A stretch of 14,573 nucleotides of DNA from an uncultured Lachnospiraceae bacterium (GCA_902803305.1 CADCPL010000293.1:1-14573), one strand, 5' to 3'. Positions 7,198 to 14,573 are shown, counted from the first letter of the stretch. The notes: generated by a model not told the origin, from the sequence alone. Program-made: numbers and translations.

Positions 7198-7204
7198 GTA
7201 ATAT
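7176..7204 (+). promoter_or_regulatory. Candidate promoter P2 for the C69 peptidase gene
   Basis: TTTACA (7176-7181, 5 of 6 matches) and TAATAT (7199-7204, 4 of 6) are 17 bases apart. The -35 lies in the terminator loop and right arm. A start near 7211 would give a 25-base leader ending in the GGGAG ribosome site at 7225-7229. It is an alternative to P1, or a second start. Confidence 0.35.
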
Positions 7205-7235
7205 AGATCGATTTGGAGAAAGCAGGGAGAAAATT

Positions 7236-10223
7236 ATGAAGGGAAAAATCAGACTGATAATTGCCGCGTCAGCACTGTGTACTTTTTTTGCGTTTGCCGC
7301 AAAAGATGTACATGCGGGTACGTGTGTCTATGTGGGAAAGGATGTCAGCTCAGACGGCACGACGCTTCTGGGGGCTTCTACGGAATATGATGTCGGAAAC
7401 GCAACCGTTCCTGAGATCATTGAAAAAGCATCGATCCGTAAAGGGGACGTGATCGAGTGTGTAAACGGATATAAGTACACTATGCCGGAGGACAATGCCA
7501 AGGTATTGCTCGTGCGGATGATGGACTATGTCGGCATAGGCCGGTGGGGATCGTGCGCATCAAATGAGTACGGGGTTTCGATAGTTTCGACGATCTCGGT
7601 TGATACAAAGCCTGAAGCTGTTGCAGCAGATCCGTTTGAAGAAAAAGGAATATGTGAGGAAAAGATCGCATTGATCCTTGCTTCGACATCAAAGACAGCG
7701 GAGGATGCGGTAAGGACTCTCTGCTCAATATATGAAGAAACGGGAGCGGATACCGCAGAGATCGTCATGATCGCAGACCGGAAGGAAGCGTGGGTTGTGG
7801 AGAATTTCACGGGCCATCAGTATGCTGCGCTGCGTCTTCCCGATGATAAGATGGCAGTATTTGCTCATAATCCCATCATAAGGACTATAGACCCCGATGA
7901 TAAGGACGCCATCACATCTTCCGATCTTCTCGTACTCCCCGAGAAAAACGGATTCGCAGTTTATGATGATGACAAGAACATCGATCTTATACATACATAT
8001 TTATATGAAAGCGTATGGACCGAAGAGAACTGCTTAAAGGAATGGCTTGGACACGATATTTTTGCCCCTTCGGAAAAACTTGAATATGATCAGAAGGGCG
8101 ATTTTGATATATTCTTCACGCCCGACGAAAAGGTCGACATAGAGCAGGTGTTCGATGTTTTCAGAAACAGATATGAGGGAACGGATTATGCCATCGACGG
8201 CAATGACGAGACGATCTTCCTGGGGATCAACAATCAGTATGTTTCGAATGCAAATGTGATACAGATATTCCCGGATGCTCCCGAGACTCTTTCGACCGTT
8301 CTCTGGACTACGCCGGGCAATCCGACTGCAGCTCCTTTTATTCCAATCCCGGTAGCGGCCGAAAACATTCCCGAATCATTTGCCGGCGATGCCAAAGAGG
8401 ATGAATTTACCGAAGGGACGCTTCAGTTTGATTTTGCTAAGCTCAACAACAGCGTATATCCCAGAAGAAAAGCATACGGCACATCCATAAAACAGTATTG
8501 GGAGGGTGCGGAAAGCTTACTTGCCGCAGACCTCAGAGACAAGATAAGCACCTGGAGTAATGAGGCTGATGTTTCCGAAGAGATAGATGGATTTGTGGCA
8601 GATAATGTTGAGAGGACTGACGAAAACTGCATCAGGCTCCGCGATGAACTTGATTTGTATCTTTTCAGAAACGGAACTCTGAGTCCCCAAAAGATCTCCG
8701 ACGATGAACTGGAGCCGTTCGAGTGTTCGTTTGACGCTGTTTCATATGCACGCGCAAACGGTTGGGAAACGACCGTGGAATCCGATGTGTTTACGGCAAC
8801 GAAAGACGGCAAGAAGATCGAAGTTATACTGGCCGGAGAAAACAAAGGCGCAGTTACATTCACCGGTTTTGACAATGAGCAGCTTATGAAGGATTTCATG
8901 GCAGAAGATACCGATGAAACAGAAGCAGCCGAAGAGCCGGAAGAAGCTGAAGTTACAGAGGAGATCGAAGTAACGGAAGAACCTGCGGAATCCGAGGAGA
9001 TTGAAGAAACCAAGGAACCTGAGACGGAAGCGGAAGAACCTGCAGAAGTCAAGCCGACAGAAACAGAACCTTCAGAAGAAAAGACAAAGACGGAGGAAGC
9101 CGAGGAAGTAAGCGAGGCGCCTTCTCAGGAGGTTCTCGATGTAGAGACCGAAGTGGCTGATAAAGTCCAGGTTGATACGATCGCGGCTCTTGAGGACTAC
9201 TTTGCCGAGAAGATAGCTAACATTCCGAGAGACGGCTGGGCAGAAAACGAGATAGCATCGCAGATCGGTGACATTTCATTGGATGTCGCAGGAATAGTAA
9301 TAAAACATTTTGATGTTGAAATAAACAGTCTGGAAGATGCCGAAAGATTCCTTAATAACGACTTGCCTCAGATCGCAAATGATCCGGAGCTTGCCGAGAT
9401 CGGCGATAAGCTCGCAGTTACCGGAATGGATATAACTGCACTGCTCGAGAAGTATTTTACTGCACTTGTAGATGATGCAAATGCTGACGTGATGTCCGGC
9501 AGGATCAGTCAGGAAGGAGTGGAAAAGATACTTCTTGAAGCCGAGAGTGATATCGAAGGAATAGCGCAGCTGTATGTACAGGGCGTGTTCGGACAGATAT
9601 TTGATACACAGCTTTCCGATGAGGAGTTTAGCGATGCGCTTGCCGAACTTGGCGCCGGAGCACTTCAGTTAATGGATGAATACGGGGCGATCGATCTTGA
9701 TGCCCTGGGTCTTGGGGATATAGACGTAGATGCTCTTACCGATGCGGATATAGAGGTCATCATCACGCTTAACGAATTGGATGATGACGTCATTGACGGA
9801 CTGTCACAGCTCATAGGAGTTGATGTGAGATCAGTGATAGATTCCTACATGAAGGCACTTGACGGCACCAAACTGGAGATAGAAGATCATGACATCCCTT
9901 CCGCCTGGTCGGCACCCGACGAGGAGATAATGGCTGCCATAGAAAAAGAAGAAGAGCTTACGGAAGATGATGTTGTTCTCTCGCAGGATGTCATCGATAC
10001 AATCAATGAAGCCATTATAGGCGGATATTTTGAAGAAGCACTTGATGCCATAGAAGGTGAGGAGACTTCGCAGTCCATAGCGGCTGATACCGAAGACGGA
10101 GCGGAAACGGAGGCAGAGACAGAGGCTGAAGATTCCGACGCGTATACGATACAACTGCAGTCTGTAAAGGCTTCAGATTCAAAGGTTATGCTCCCTGTAT
10201 ATATGCTAAAGTATTTCAAGTGA
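7236..10223 (+). CDS. Secreted C69-family (PepD-like) peptidase with long acidic C-terminal region
   Basis: The protein has 995 residues, about twice the usual C69 length. Residues 1-27 are a signal peptide (MKGKIR, a hydrophobic core, then VHA). The expected nucleophile is Cys30 in TCVYVGKDVSSDGTTLLGAS, which C69 enzymes expose as the new N-terminus by self-processing. Further family-like segments are MMDYVGIGRWGSCASNEYGV, WVVENFTGHQYAA, HNPIIR, WTTPGNPTAAPFIPI and QYWEGAE near residue 422. The catalytic region ends near 450, and a small domain with predicted strands (about 490-555) follows. Residues 556-630 are a Glu/Thr/Pro linker. Residues 640-940 form an acidic, probably helical domain with an 11-residue motif at 646, 731 and 862. 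A second acidic patch lies at about 942-970. No LPXTG motif or C-terminal membrane span is seen, so it is probably released or held by another wall contact. The peptidase call is firm; activity is inferred, and the C-terminal half is unrecognised. Confidence 0.82.
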   Translation: MKGKIRLIIAASALCTFFAFAAKDVHAGTCVYVGKDVSSDGTTLLGASTEYDVGNATVPEIIEKASIRKGDVIECVNGYKYTMPEDNAKVLLVRMMDYVGIGRWGSCASNEYGVSIVSTISVDTKPEAVAADPFEEKGICEEKIALILASTSKTAEDAVRTLCSIYEETGADTAEIVMIADRKEAWVVENFTGHQYAALRLPDDKMAVFAHNPIIRTIDPDDKDAITSSDLLVLPEKNGFAVYDDDKNIDLIHTYLYESVWTEENCLKEWLGHDIFAPSEKLEYDQKGDFDIFFTPDEKVDIEQVFDVFRNRYEGTDYAIDGNDETIFLGINNQYVSNANVIQIFPDAPETLSTVLWTTPGNPTAAPFIPIPVAAENIPESFAGDAKEDEFTEGTLQFDFAKLNNSVYPRRKAYGTSIKQYWEGAESLLAADLRDKISTWSNEADVSEEIDGFVADNVERTDENCIRLRDELDLYLFRNGTLSPQKISDDELEPFECSFDAVSYARANGWETTVESDVFTATKDGKKIEVILAGENKGAVTFTGFDNEQLMKDFMAEDTDETEAAEEPEEAEVTEEIEVTEEPAESEEIEETKEPETEAEEPAEVKPTETEPSEEKTKTEEAEEVSEAPSQEVLDVETEVADKVQVDTIAALEDYFAEKIANIPRDGWAENEIASQIGDISLDVAGIVIKHFDVEINSLEDAERFLNNDLPQIANDPELAEIGDKLAVTGMDITALLEKYFTALVDDANADVMSGRISQEGVEKILLEAESDIEGIAQLYVQGVFGQIFDTQLSDEEFSDALAELGAGALQLMDEYGAIDLDALGLGDIDVDALTDADIEVIITLNELDDDVIDGLSQLIGVDVRSVIDSYMKALDGTKLEIEDHDIPSAWSAPDEEIMAAIEKEEELTEDDVVLSQDVIDTINEAIIGGYFEEALDAIEGEETSQSIAADTEDGAETEAETEAEDSDAYTIQLQSVKASDSKVMLPVYMLKYFK

Positions 10224-10255
10224 TATTTGCCCGGCAATATTTTGCTTGCTTTTTT
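10223..10255 (+). terminator. Weak terminator after the C69 peptidase gene
   Basis: A 7-bp stem with one bulged T (10223-10230 against 10234-10240) and a 3-base loop begins in the stop codon. It is followed by an interrupted T tract (10240-10243 and 10250-10255). The stem is short and AT-rich, so termination may be partial. Confidence 0.4.
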
Positions 10256-10272
10256 GTCACAGTTCGTATAAT
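10245..10272 (+). promoter_or_regulatory. tRNA gene promoter
   Basis: A perfect TATAAT at 10267-10272 ends 12 bases before the tRNA, giving a start near 10279. The -35 is weak: CTTGCT at 10245-10250 (16-base spacer) or the overlapping TTGCTT elements. Confidence 0.5.
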
Positions 10273-10284
10273 ATAGTCAAGTAC

Positions 10285-10356
10285 GGCTCGTTGGTCAAGC
10301 GGTTAAGACGCCGCCCTCTCACGGCGGAAACAGGGGTTCGATTCCCCTACGAGCTG
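10285..10356 (+). tRNA. tRNA-Glu (anticodon CTC)
   Basis: All four arms fold. The acceptor arm pairs GGCTCGT with ACGAGCT (first pair G-U), and G10356 is the discriminator. The D arm is GTC/GAC around AAGCGGTTAA. The anticodon stem is CCGCC/GGCGG around loop CTCTCAC, giving anticodon CTC, which reads GAG. The T arm is AGGGG/CCCCT around TTCGATT. CCA is not encoded, so a nucleotidyltransferase must add it. It stands alone between two protein genes, and a strong terminator begins 25 bases downstream. Confidence 0.95.
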
Positions 10357-10380
10357 TTATATTTCTTATTGTATGAGATG

Positions 10381-10415
10381 CCTCAGGGATTGCGGAGCAA
10401 GCCTTGAGGTTTTTT
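10381..10415 (+). terminator. Intrinsic terminator after tRNA-Glu
   Basis: An 8-bp stem CCTCAGGG/CCTTGAGG (one G-U pair) at 10381-10388 and 10402-10409 continues past a single mismatch into TTGC/GCAA around a GGA loop. It ends in T6 (10410-10415). It also lies just upstream of the sufC start, for which no convincing separate promoter is seen. Confidence 0.85.
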
Positions 10416-10440
10416 GGATATAAAGCGAATGAGGAACGAT

Positions 10441-11163
10441 ATGTTAAGTCTGGTTGATGTAAAGCTTGATCTGCCTGAAAAAGAAAATCTCATAAAGGGA
10501 GTATCTCTTGATATCGCACCGGGAAAGCTTACCGTCATAACGGGTCCGAACGGCGGCGGCAAGACGAGCATAGCCAAGCTCATAGCGGGTATTTTTGTCC
10601 CGACATCGGGCAAGATCATCCTTGACGGAGAAGATATCACACAAATGTCCGTTACCGAGAGGGCAAAGAAAGGCATAGCATATGCATTTCAATCGCCTGT
10701 CAGTTTTAAGGGTGTTACGGTCAGAAAGCTGATGAGTATTTCCGCGGGAGCCGATATGCCTGAGATGAAAATGTGCAGGATCCTGGAAAAAGTAGGTCTG
10801 TGCGCCAGGGATTATATGGATCGCGATATGGATTCAAGGCTCTCCGGCGGCGAGATGAAGAGGATAGAGATAGCCACCGTTCTCGCAAGACCCGCACGAT
10901 ATATACTGTTTGATGAACCTGAGGCGGGGATAGATCTGTGGAGTTTTGCCAGCCTCATCGATGCGTTTGAGGTGCTCAAGAAAGAAGAAGACAGAGCGCT
11001 TCTCATAATATCTCATCAGGAGAGGATACTTGATATCGCAGATGATATCATAGTGATAAATGACGGTATCGTAACACAGAAAGGCACAAGAGACGAAGTG
11101 ATGCCGACGCTGGCAAAGAGCGGCGCCAGGGCATACTGCCCCAGAGGCAAAGAGATGTTTTGA
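10441..11163 (+). CDS. sufC: SufC-type ABC ATPase of Fe-S cluster assembly
   Basis: The 240-residue soluble ABC ATPase has Walker A GPNGGGKTS (35-43), a Q-loop (AYAFQSPVSFKG), signature LSGGEMKR (134-141), Walker B YILFDEPEAGID (Asp158, Glu159) and the switch histidine His192 in SHQ. The FQSP motif and the absence of membrane partners fit SufC, which powers conformational change of SufB/SufD scaffolds during Fe-S assembly. The next gene is such a scaffold. ATG 10441 is chosen because GAGGAA (10431-10436) lies just upstream. The earlier in-frame ATG 10429 and TTG 10414 overlap that site or the terminator. Neither a cysteine desulfurase (SufS) nor SufU is next to it, unlike full suf operons. 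It resembles the SmsC ATPase of minimal two-gene systems; that equivalence is inferred. Confidence 0.87.
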   Translation: MLSLVDVKLDLPEKENLIKGVSLDIAPGKLTVITGPNGGGKTSIAKLIAGIFVPTSGKIILDGEDITQMSVTERAKKGIAYAFQSPVSFKGVTVRKLMSISAGADMPEMKMCRILEKVGLCARDYMDRDMDSRLSGGEMKRIEIATVLARPARYILFDEPEAGIDLWSFASLIDAFEVLKKEEDRALLIISHQERILDIADDIIVINDGIVTQKGTRDEVMPTLAKSGARAYCPRGKEMF

Positions 11164-11165
11164 TC

Positions 11166-12086
11166 ATGAATAAGATTACCGAAGAGATTTTAAAAGAAAT
11201 AACGGACTGGGACGGGATCTTTGACGGTGCATATTCGCTCCGCGAGGACGGAGAATGCATCAGTTTCAGGAACAGCGAAAATATCCGCATCGTCAGAAAG
11301 GAAGACATGCCGGGCATTGACATATATATAAGTGCTGCCGCATCCGCTGAGACGGTTTACATTCCGGCCTGCGTGACGAAAAGTGACGTAAGGGACAAGG
11401 TTTACAATGATTTTCACGTTCAGAGCGGTGCAGATGTAGTGATCGTAGCCGGCTGCGGAGTACATACGGATTCCGAAGAAGGATCATCGCATAACGGTAT
11501 ACACAGATTTTTCCTCGAAGAGGGATCTCATGTCGTGTACAAAGAAAAACACATAGGGATCGGACAGGGGACCGGAAAGCGTGTGATAGATCCGGTGACT
11601 TATGCCGAACTGGGAGACGGCGCGGTGCTTGAGATGGAAACGCTGCAGCTTCACGGAGTTGATACGACGGTAAGGGAAACGAAGGCAAAGCTTGCGGGAA
11701 ATGCCAGGCTCATCATTCATGAGAGCATCATGACTTCGGGAACAGAGACAGCCAAGACTGATTTTGAAGTTGATCTTGATGGTGAGGATTCGAGTGTGGA
11801 TCTTATTTCGAGGAGTGTTGCAAAGGGTGATTCCAGACAGGAATACAGGTCGGTGATCAACGGAAATGTCAGATGTAAGGGGCATTCCGAGTGCGATGCG
11901 ATATTGTCTGACAACGGACAGGTCATCGCGATGCCGGCACTTTCGGCAACATCCACGGATGCCGATCTGATCCATGAGGCTGCGATAGGTAAGATCGCGG
12001 GCGAACAGATAATGAAACTCATGACTTTGGGACTTACCGAAGAAGAAGCAGAGGAAGAGATAATAGCGGGATTTTTGGGAGCGTAG
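11166..12086 (+). CDS. Short SufB/SufD-family Fe-S scaffold protein
   Basis: The 306-residue protein is much shorter than SufB (about 480) or SufD (about 420). The central part is a run of short beta strands (EKHIGIGQGTGKR, AVLEMETLQLHGVDTT, NARLIIHESIMTSGTE) fitting the SufBD beta-helix. The C-terminal segment HEAAIGKIAGEQ (from His270) and MTLGLTEEEAEEEIIAGFL closely follow the SufB/SufD ending. The SECDAIL segment aligns with a conserved Cys region. However, the position of the E. coli SufB acceptor Cys405 appears to be Gly, in DNGQVIAMP. Cysteines remain at ACVTK and AGCGVH. ATG 11166 starts 2 bases after the sufC stop; a TTG at 11160 overlapping that stop is less likely. As the only scaffold next to one ATPase, it fits an SmsB-like role, possibly as a homodimer. 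Function is inferred. Confidence 0.82.
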   Translation: MNKITEEILKEITDWDGIFDGAYSLREDGECISFRNSENIRIVRKEDMPGIDIYISAAASAETVYIPACVTKSDVRDKVYNDFHVQSGADVVIVAGCGVHTDSEEGSSHNGIHRFFLEEGSHVVYKEKHIGIGQGTGKRVIDPVTYAELGDGAVLEMETLQLHGVDTTVRETKAKLAGNARLIIHESIMTSGTETAKTDFEVDLDGEDSSVDLISRSVAKGDSRQEYRSVINGNVRCKGHSECDAILSDNGQVIAMPALSATSTDADLIHEAAIGKIAGEQIMKLMTLGLTEEEAEEEIIAGFLGA

Positions 12087-12091
12087 GAGTA

Positions 12092-14380
12092 TTGTCGGAA
12101 AGCCGGATGACAGAACTGATACTCGATGACGGTGCTTTTGAAGCATTGCAGGAACACCAGAGCCCTGAGCAGCTGTTTCAGGAGCTTGTTTCGCGCGTTC
12201 AAAAGTATCATCCGTCCGACGACATATCCCTTATAGAAAAGGCCTACAATCTGGCTTATATGGCGCATAAGAACCAGCTCAGAAAATCAGGGGAACCGTA
12301 CATAATCCATCCCCTTTCGGTCGCCATCATCCTGGCGGAGCTCCAGCTTGACAAAGAGACTATAGTAGCCGGTATCCTTCATGATGTCGTTGAGGATACG
12401 GTCATAACCGATGAGGAACTGCGCATCCAGTTCGGAAATTATGTTGCGCTGATCGTTGACGGTGTCACCAAACTCGAGAAGATCAAATATAACGGTGATA
12501 AGCTTGAGTATCAGGCCGAAAACCTTCGTAAGATGTTTCTGGCGATGGCCAAGGATATAAGAGTCATAATGGTCAAACTTGCAGACCGACTCCACAACAT
12601 GAGAACGCTGCAGTATCAGCCGCCGGAGAGGCAGGTAGAGATAGCCAGGGAAACGATGGATATCTATGCACCGCTTGCACAGCGTCTGGGTATATCCAAA
12701 ATGAAGGTCGAACTTGACGATCTGTCTCTTAAATATCTTGAACCGGAGGTTTACTACGATCTTGCGGATAAGATCAATATACGTAAATCAGAGCGTGAGA
12801 AGTATGTATCGGATATAGTCGAGGATGTTGCAAAACACATAAGAAATGCGGGTATTAAGGCTACAATTGACGGCCGTGTAAAGCATTTCATGTCCATATA
12901 CCGCAAAATGCTCAATCAGGACAAGACACTGGATCAGATCTATGACCTGTTTGCGGTCAGGATAATCGTCGATACCATCCCGGATTGTTATGCGGCGCTC
13001 GGTGTCATTCATGAAATGTACAAGCCCATACCGGGACGATTTAAAGACTATATCGCCATGCCCAAGCCCAACATGTATCAGAGCCTTCATACGACTCTCA
13101 TCGGGCCTTCGGGCAGACCTTTCGAGATACAGATACGAACACATGAGATGCACAGGACTGCCGAATACGGTATCGCTGCGCACTGGAAATACAAAGAGAA
13201 TTCTGACGGAAAGAGAGTTGAAGAATCCGAAGCCGAGAAGATGAGCTGGCTTCGCCAGATACTTGACTGGCAGGTCAATCTGTCCGATAACAAGGAATTC
13301 CTCAACACGCTGAAATCGGATCTGGAGCTGTATTCGGACACGGTGTACTGCTTCACGCCGACCGGAGACGTCAAGACACTTCCCGCAGGATCCAATCCGA
13401 TCGATTTTGCATATTCCATTCATTCGGCCGTCGGTAACAAGATGATCGGAGCAAGAGTTAACGGACAGCTCGCGACCATTAATTACAAGATACAGAACGG
13501 CGACAGGATCGAGATAATCACATCACAGAATTCAAGAGGACCGAGCCGGGACTGGCTCAATCTCGTCAAGTCTAATCAGGCCAAGACCAAGATAAATCAG
13601 TGGTTCAAAAACGAACTTAAGGATGATAATATCCAGAAAGGCCGTGAACTGCTGCTTGCATACTGTAAGAATAACGGCGTTGATCCTGCCAAGATAATGA
13701 TTCCGCAGTATATGAACGCGGTGCTCCAAAAGTACGGATTCAGGGACTGGGATGCCGTCAGAGCAGCGGTCGGGCACGGCGGACTTCGTGAAGGACAGAT
13801 CATCAACAGGATGAAGGAACTCTACGACAGAGATCATCCGCATATCATGTCCGATGAAGAGATACTCGAGGATGTCAATGAGGCCGGGACACAACAAAGG
13901 AAGCTGCGCGTAAAATCAAACGGCGGAGTTGCCATCCAGGGTACGGATGATCTTGCTGTAAGGTTCAGCAAATGCTGCAGCCCGATCCCCGGTGATGAGA
14001 TCGTGGGCTATGTCACACGCGGCCGCGGAGTTTCTATCCACAGGACGGACTGCGTCAACATCATATCGCTTCCCGAAGATGAGAGAGCAAGGCTTATCGA
14101 AGCTGAGTGGGACAGCGTTTCCGGTGAGGAATGCAGTGATAAGTTTGAGGCGAGCATTCATATTTTTGCTCAGGACAGGCAGGGACTCCTTATGGAAGTT
14201 ACCAGATACCTTACGGAGCACGGCGTCAGCATTTTGGGCATGAACGTGCGAACGAGCAAGCAGGGTACTGCAACGATAACGGTGACGTTCTGTACATCAG
14301 GAAGGGATGAACTTGAGACGGTGATCGACAGACTCAGGTCGGTCAAGGGTGTTATGGACATAGAAAGGACAACAGGCTGA
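12092..14380 (+). CDS. rel: Bifunctional (p)ppGpp synthetase/hydrolase Rel
   Basis: This 762-residue Rel/SpoT homologue makes (p)ppGpp from ATP and GTP/GDP and also degrades it. The hydrolase HD domain is intact: RKSGEPYIIHP, then HDVVEDT with His97 and Asp98, and DRLHNMRTL. The synthetase domain shows GRFKDYIAMPKPNMYQSLHT; its RFKD (316-319) is the RxKD form of bifunctional enzymes, not the ExDD of RelA. Next come TGS (about 418-475), the Cys/His zinc-finger domain (KCCSPIPGDE from 627, IHRTDC) and a C-terminal ACT domain (about 686-762). Two starts are possible. TTG 12092 sits only 2 bases after GGAG; ATG 12107 has GGAAAG at 12097-12102. I list the longer form, but the start is unsure by five codons. 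It begins 5 bases after the scaffold gene stop and overlaps the next gene by one base, so all four genes are probably one transcript. Confidence 0.95.
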   Translation: MSESRMTELILDDGAFEALQEHQSPEQLFQELVSRVQKYHPSDDISLIEKAYNLAYMAHKNQLRKSGEPYIIHPLSVAIILAELQLDKETIVAGILHDVVEDTVITDEELRIQFGNYVALIVDGVTKLEKIKYNGDKLEYQAENLRKMFLAMAKDIRVIMVKLADRLHNMRTLQYQPPERQVEIARETMDIYAPLAQRLGISKMKVELDDLSLKYLEPEVYYDLADKINIRKSEREKYVSDIVEDVAKHIRNAGIKATIDGRVKHFMSIYRKMLNQDKTLDQIYDLFAVRIIVDTIPDCYAALGVIHEMYKPIPGRFKDYIAMPKPNMYQSLHTTLIGPSGRPFEIQIRTHEMHRTAEYGIAAHWKYKENSDGKRVEESEAEKMSWLRQILDWQVNLSDNKEFLNTLKSDLELYSDTVYCFTPTGDVKTLPAGSNPIDFAYSIHSAVGNKMIGARVNGQLATINYKIQNGDRIEIITSQNSRGPSRDWLNLVKSNQAKTKINQWFKNELKDDNIQKGRELLLAYCKNNGVDPAKIMIPQYMNAVLQKYGFRDWDAVRAAVGHGGLREGQIINRMKELYDRDHPHIMSDEEILEDVNEAGTQQRKLRVKSNGGVAIQGTDDLAVRFSKCCSPIPGDEIVGYVTRGRGVSIHRTDCVNIISLPEDERARLIEAEWDSVSGEECSDKFEASIHIFAQDRQGLLMEVTRYLTEHGVSILGMNVRTSKQGTATITVTFCTSGRDELETVIDRLRSVKGVMDIERTTG

Positions 14381-14573
14381 TGGGAGCATTAAAAGTCGGG
14401 AAAATGGTACTCGGAATGGTCGAGACCAATTGCTACTTCATATACGATCCGGACAAAATGGAAGCAGTCGTCATAGATCCCGCAAAGGACGGATTGTATG
14501 AAAAACTTGCCGAACACGACATTAAAGTCTGCGGGATATTTCTTACCCACGGGCATTTTGACCATATAATGGG
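14380..14573 (+). CDS. MBL-fold metallo-hydrolase, glyoxalase II-like (3'-partial)
   Basis: ATG 14380 shares its A with the rel stop codon (TGATG), and the frame stays open to the window end, giving 64 full codons. The N-terminal strand pair (ALKVGKMVLGMVETNCYFIYD, AVVIDPAKDG) and the metal-binding start THGHFDH near residues 56-62 mark the metallo-beta-lactamase fold. NCYF near the start is typical of the small YcbL/GloB-like hydrolases that often follow rel in clostridia. These bind two zinc or iron ions and cleave thioesters such as lactoylglutathione-type substrates. The rest of the active site lies beyond the window, so subfamily and substrate are open. Confidence 0.85.
   Translation, partial: MGALKVGKMVLGMVETNCYFIYDPDKMEAVVIDPAKDGLYEKLAEHDIKVCGIFLTHGHFDHIM

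Noticed and set aside
8423..9052. Ser-rich minus-strand frame resembling a low-complexity surface protein
   Set aside because: It is the antisense reading of the Glu/Thr-rich linker codons of the C69 protein (GAA/GAG read as TTC/CTC in other frames giving Ser-rich sequence).
8901..9130. Tandem DNA repeat in the acidic linker
   Set aside because: GAAGAACCTGC-like words recur, but spacing and sequence vary. This is low-complexity coding DNA and not a true tandem array.
10419..10424. TATAAA as a -10 box for sufC
   Set aside because: No acceptable -35 lies 15-19 bases upstream, and the start would fall at the ribosome site, leaving almost no leader.

Overview
The window reads as chromosomal DNA of an anaerobic, low-to-mid GC Firmicute, most likely a Lachnospiraceae-type clostridium. 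The reasons are the very frequent ATA isoleucine and AGA/AGG arginine codons, several TTG starts placed behind good Shine-Dalgarno sites, short intergenic gaps, and a rel gene followed directly by a small MBL-fold hydrolase, a familiar clostridial order. This placement is inference from gene content, not from a marker search. Every protein gene I support is on the + strand. There are no transposases, phage genes or CRISPR arrays, and no gene-free stretch longer than about 130 bases.

Region 1 (1-1363) holds the 3' end of a tandem receiver-domain response regulator. A 131-base gap with an imperfect hairpin follows, then a Nudix hydrolase resembling ADP-ribose pyrophosphatase. Region 2 (1393-7197) looks like one transcription unit from a TATAAT box to a strong terminator. 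Its genes are a lone type IV prepilin-like protein, citrate synthase, a zinc-ribbon Nudix hydrolase (NudC family), GTP cyclohydrolase I, a COG2509-like FAD oxidoreductase and a diacylglycerol/lipid kinase. Gaps between these genes are mostly 2 to 41 bases.

Region 3 (7125-10255) is a single large gene with its own promoter candidates, which physically overlap the terminator of region 2. It encodes a secreted C69-family (PepD-like) peptidase carrying an unusual C-terminal half: a Glu/Thr/Pro-rich linker and an acidic, probably helical domain with a motif that recurs three times. A tRNA-Glu(CTC) gene with a TATAAT box and a strong terminator follows (10267-10415).

Region 4 (10441-14573) is a tight cluster: a SufC-type ATPase, a short SufB/SufD-type scaffold, the bifunctional (p)ppGpp synthetase/hydrolase Rel, and the start of an MBL-fold hydrolase. 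The two suf genes alone resemble the minimal two-component Fe-S assembly arrangement (SMS-like), and here they appear to be co-transcribed with the stringent-response enzyme.

Most of the window is ordinary housekeeping. The best candidates for something less described are the C69 protein's C-terminal region, the minimal sufCB pair joined to rel, and the overlapping terminator/promoter/inverted-repeat block at 7125-7204.
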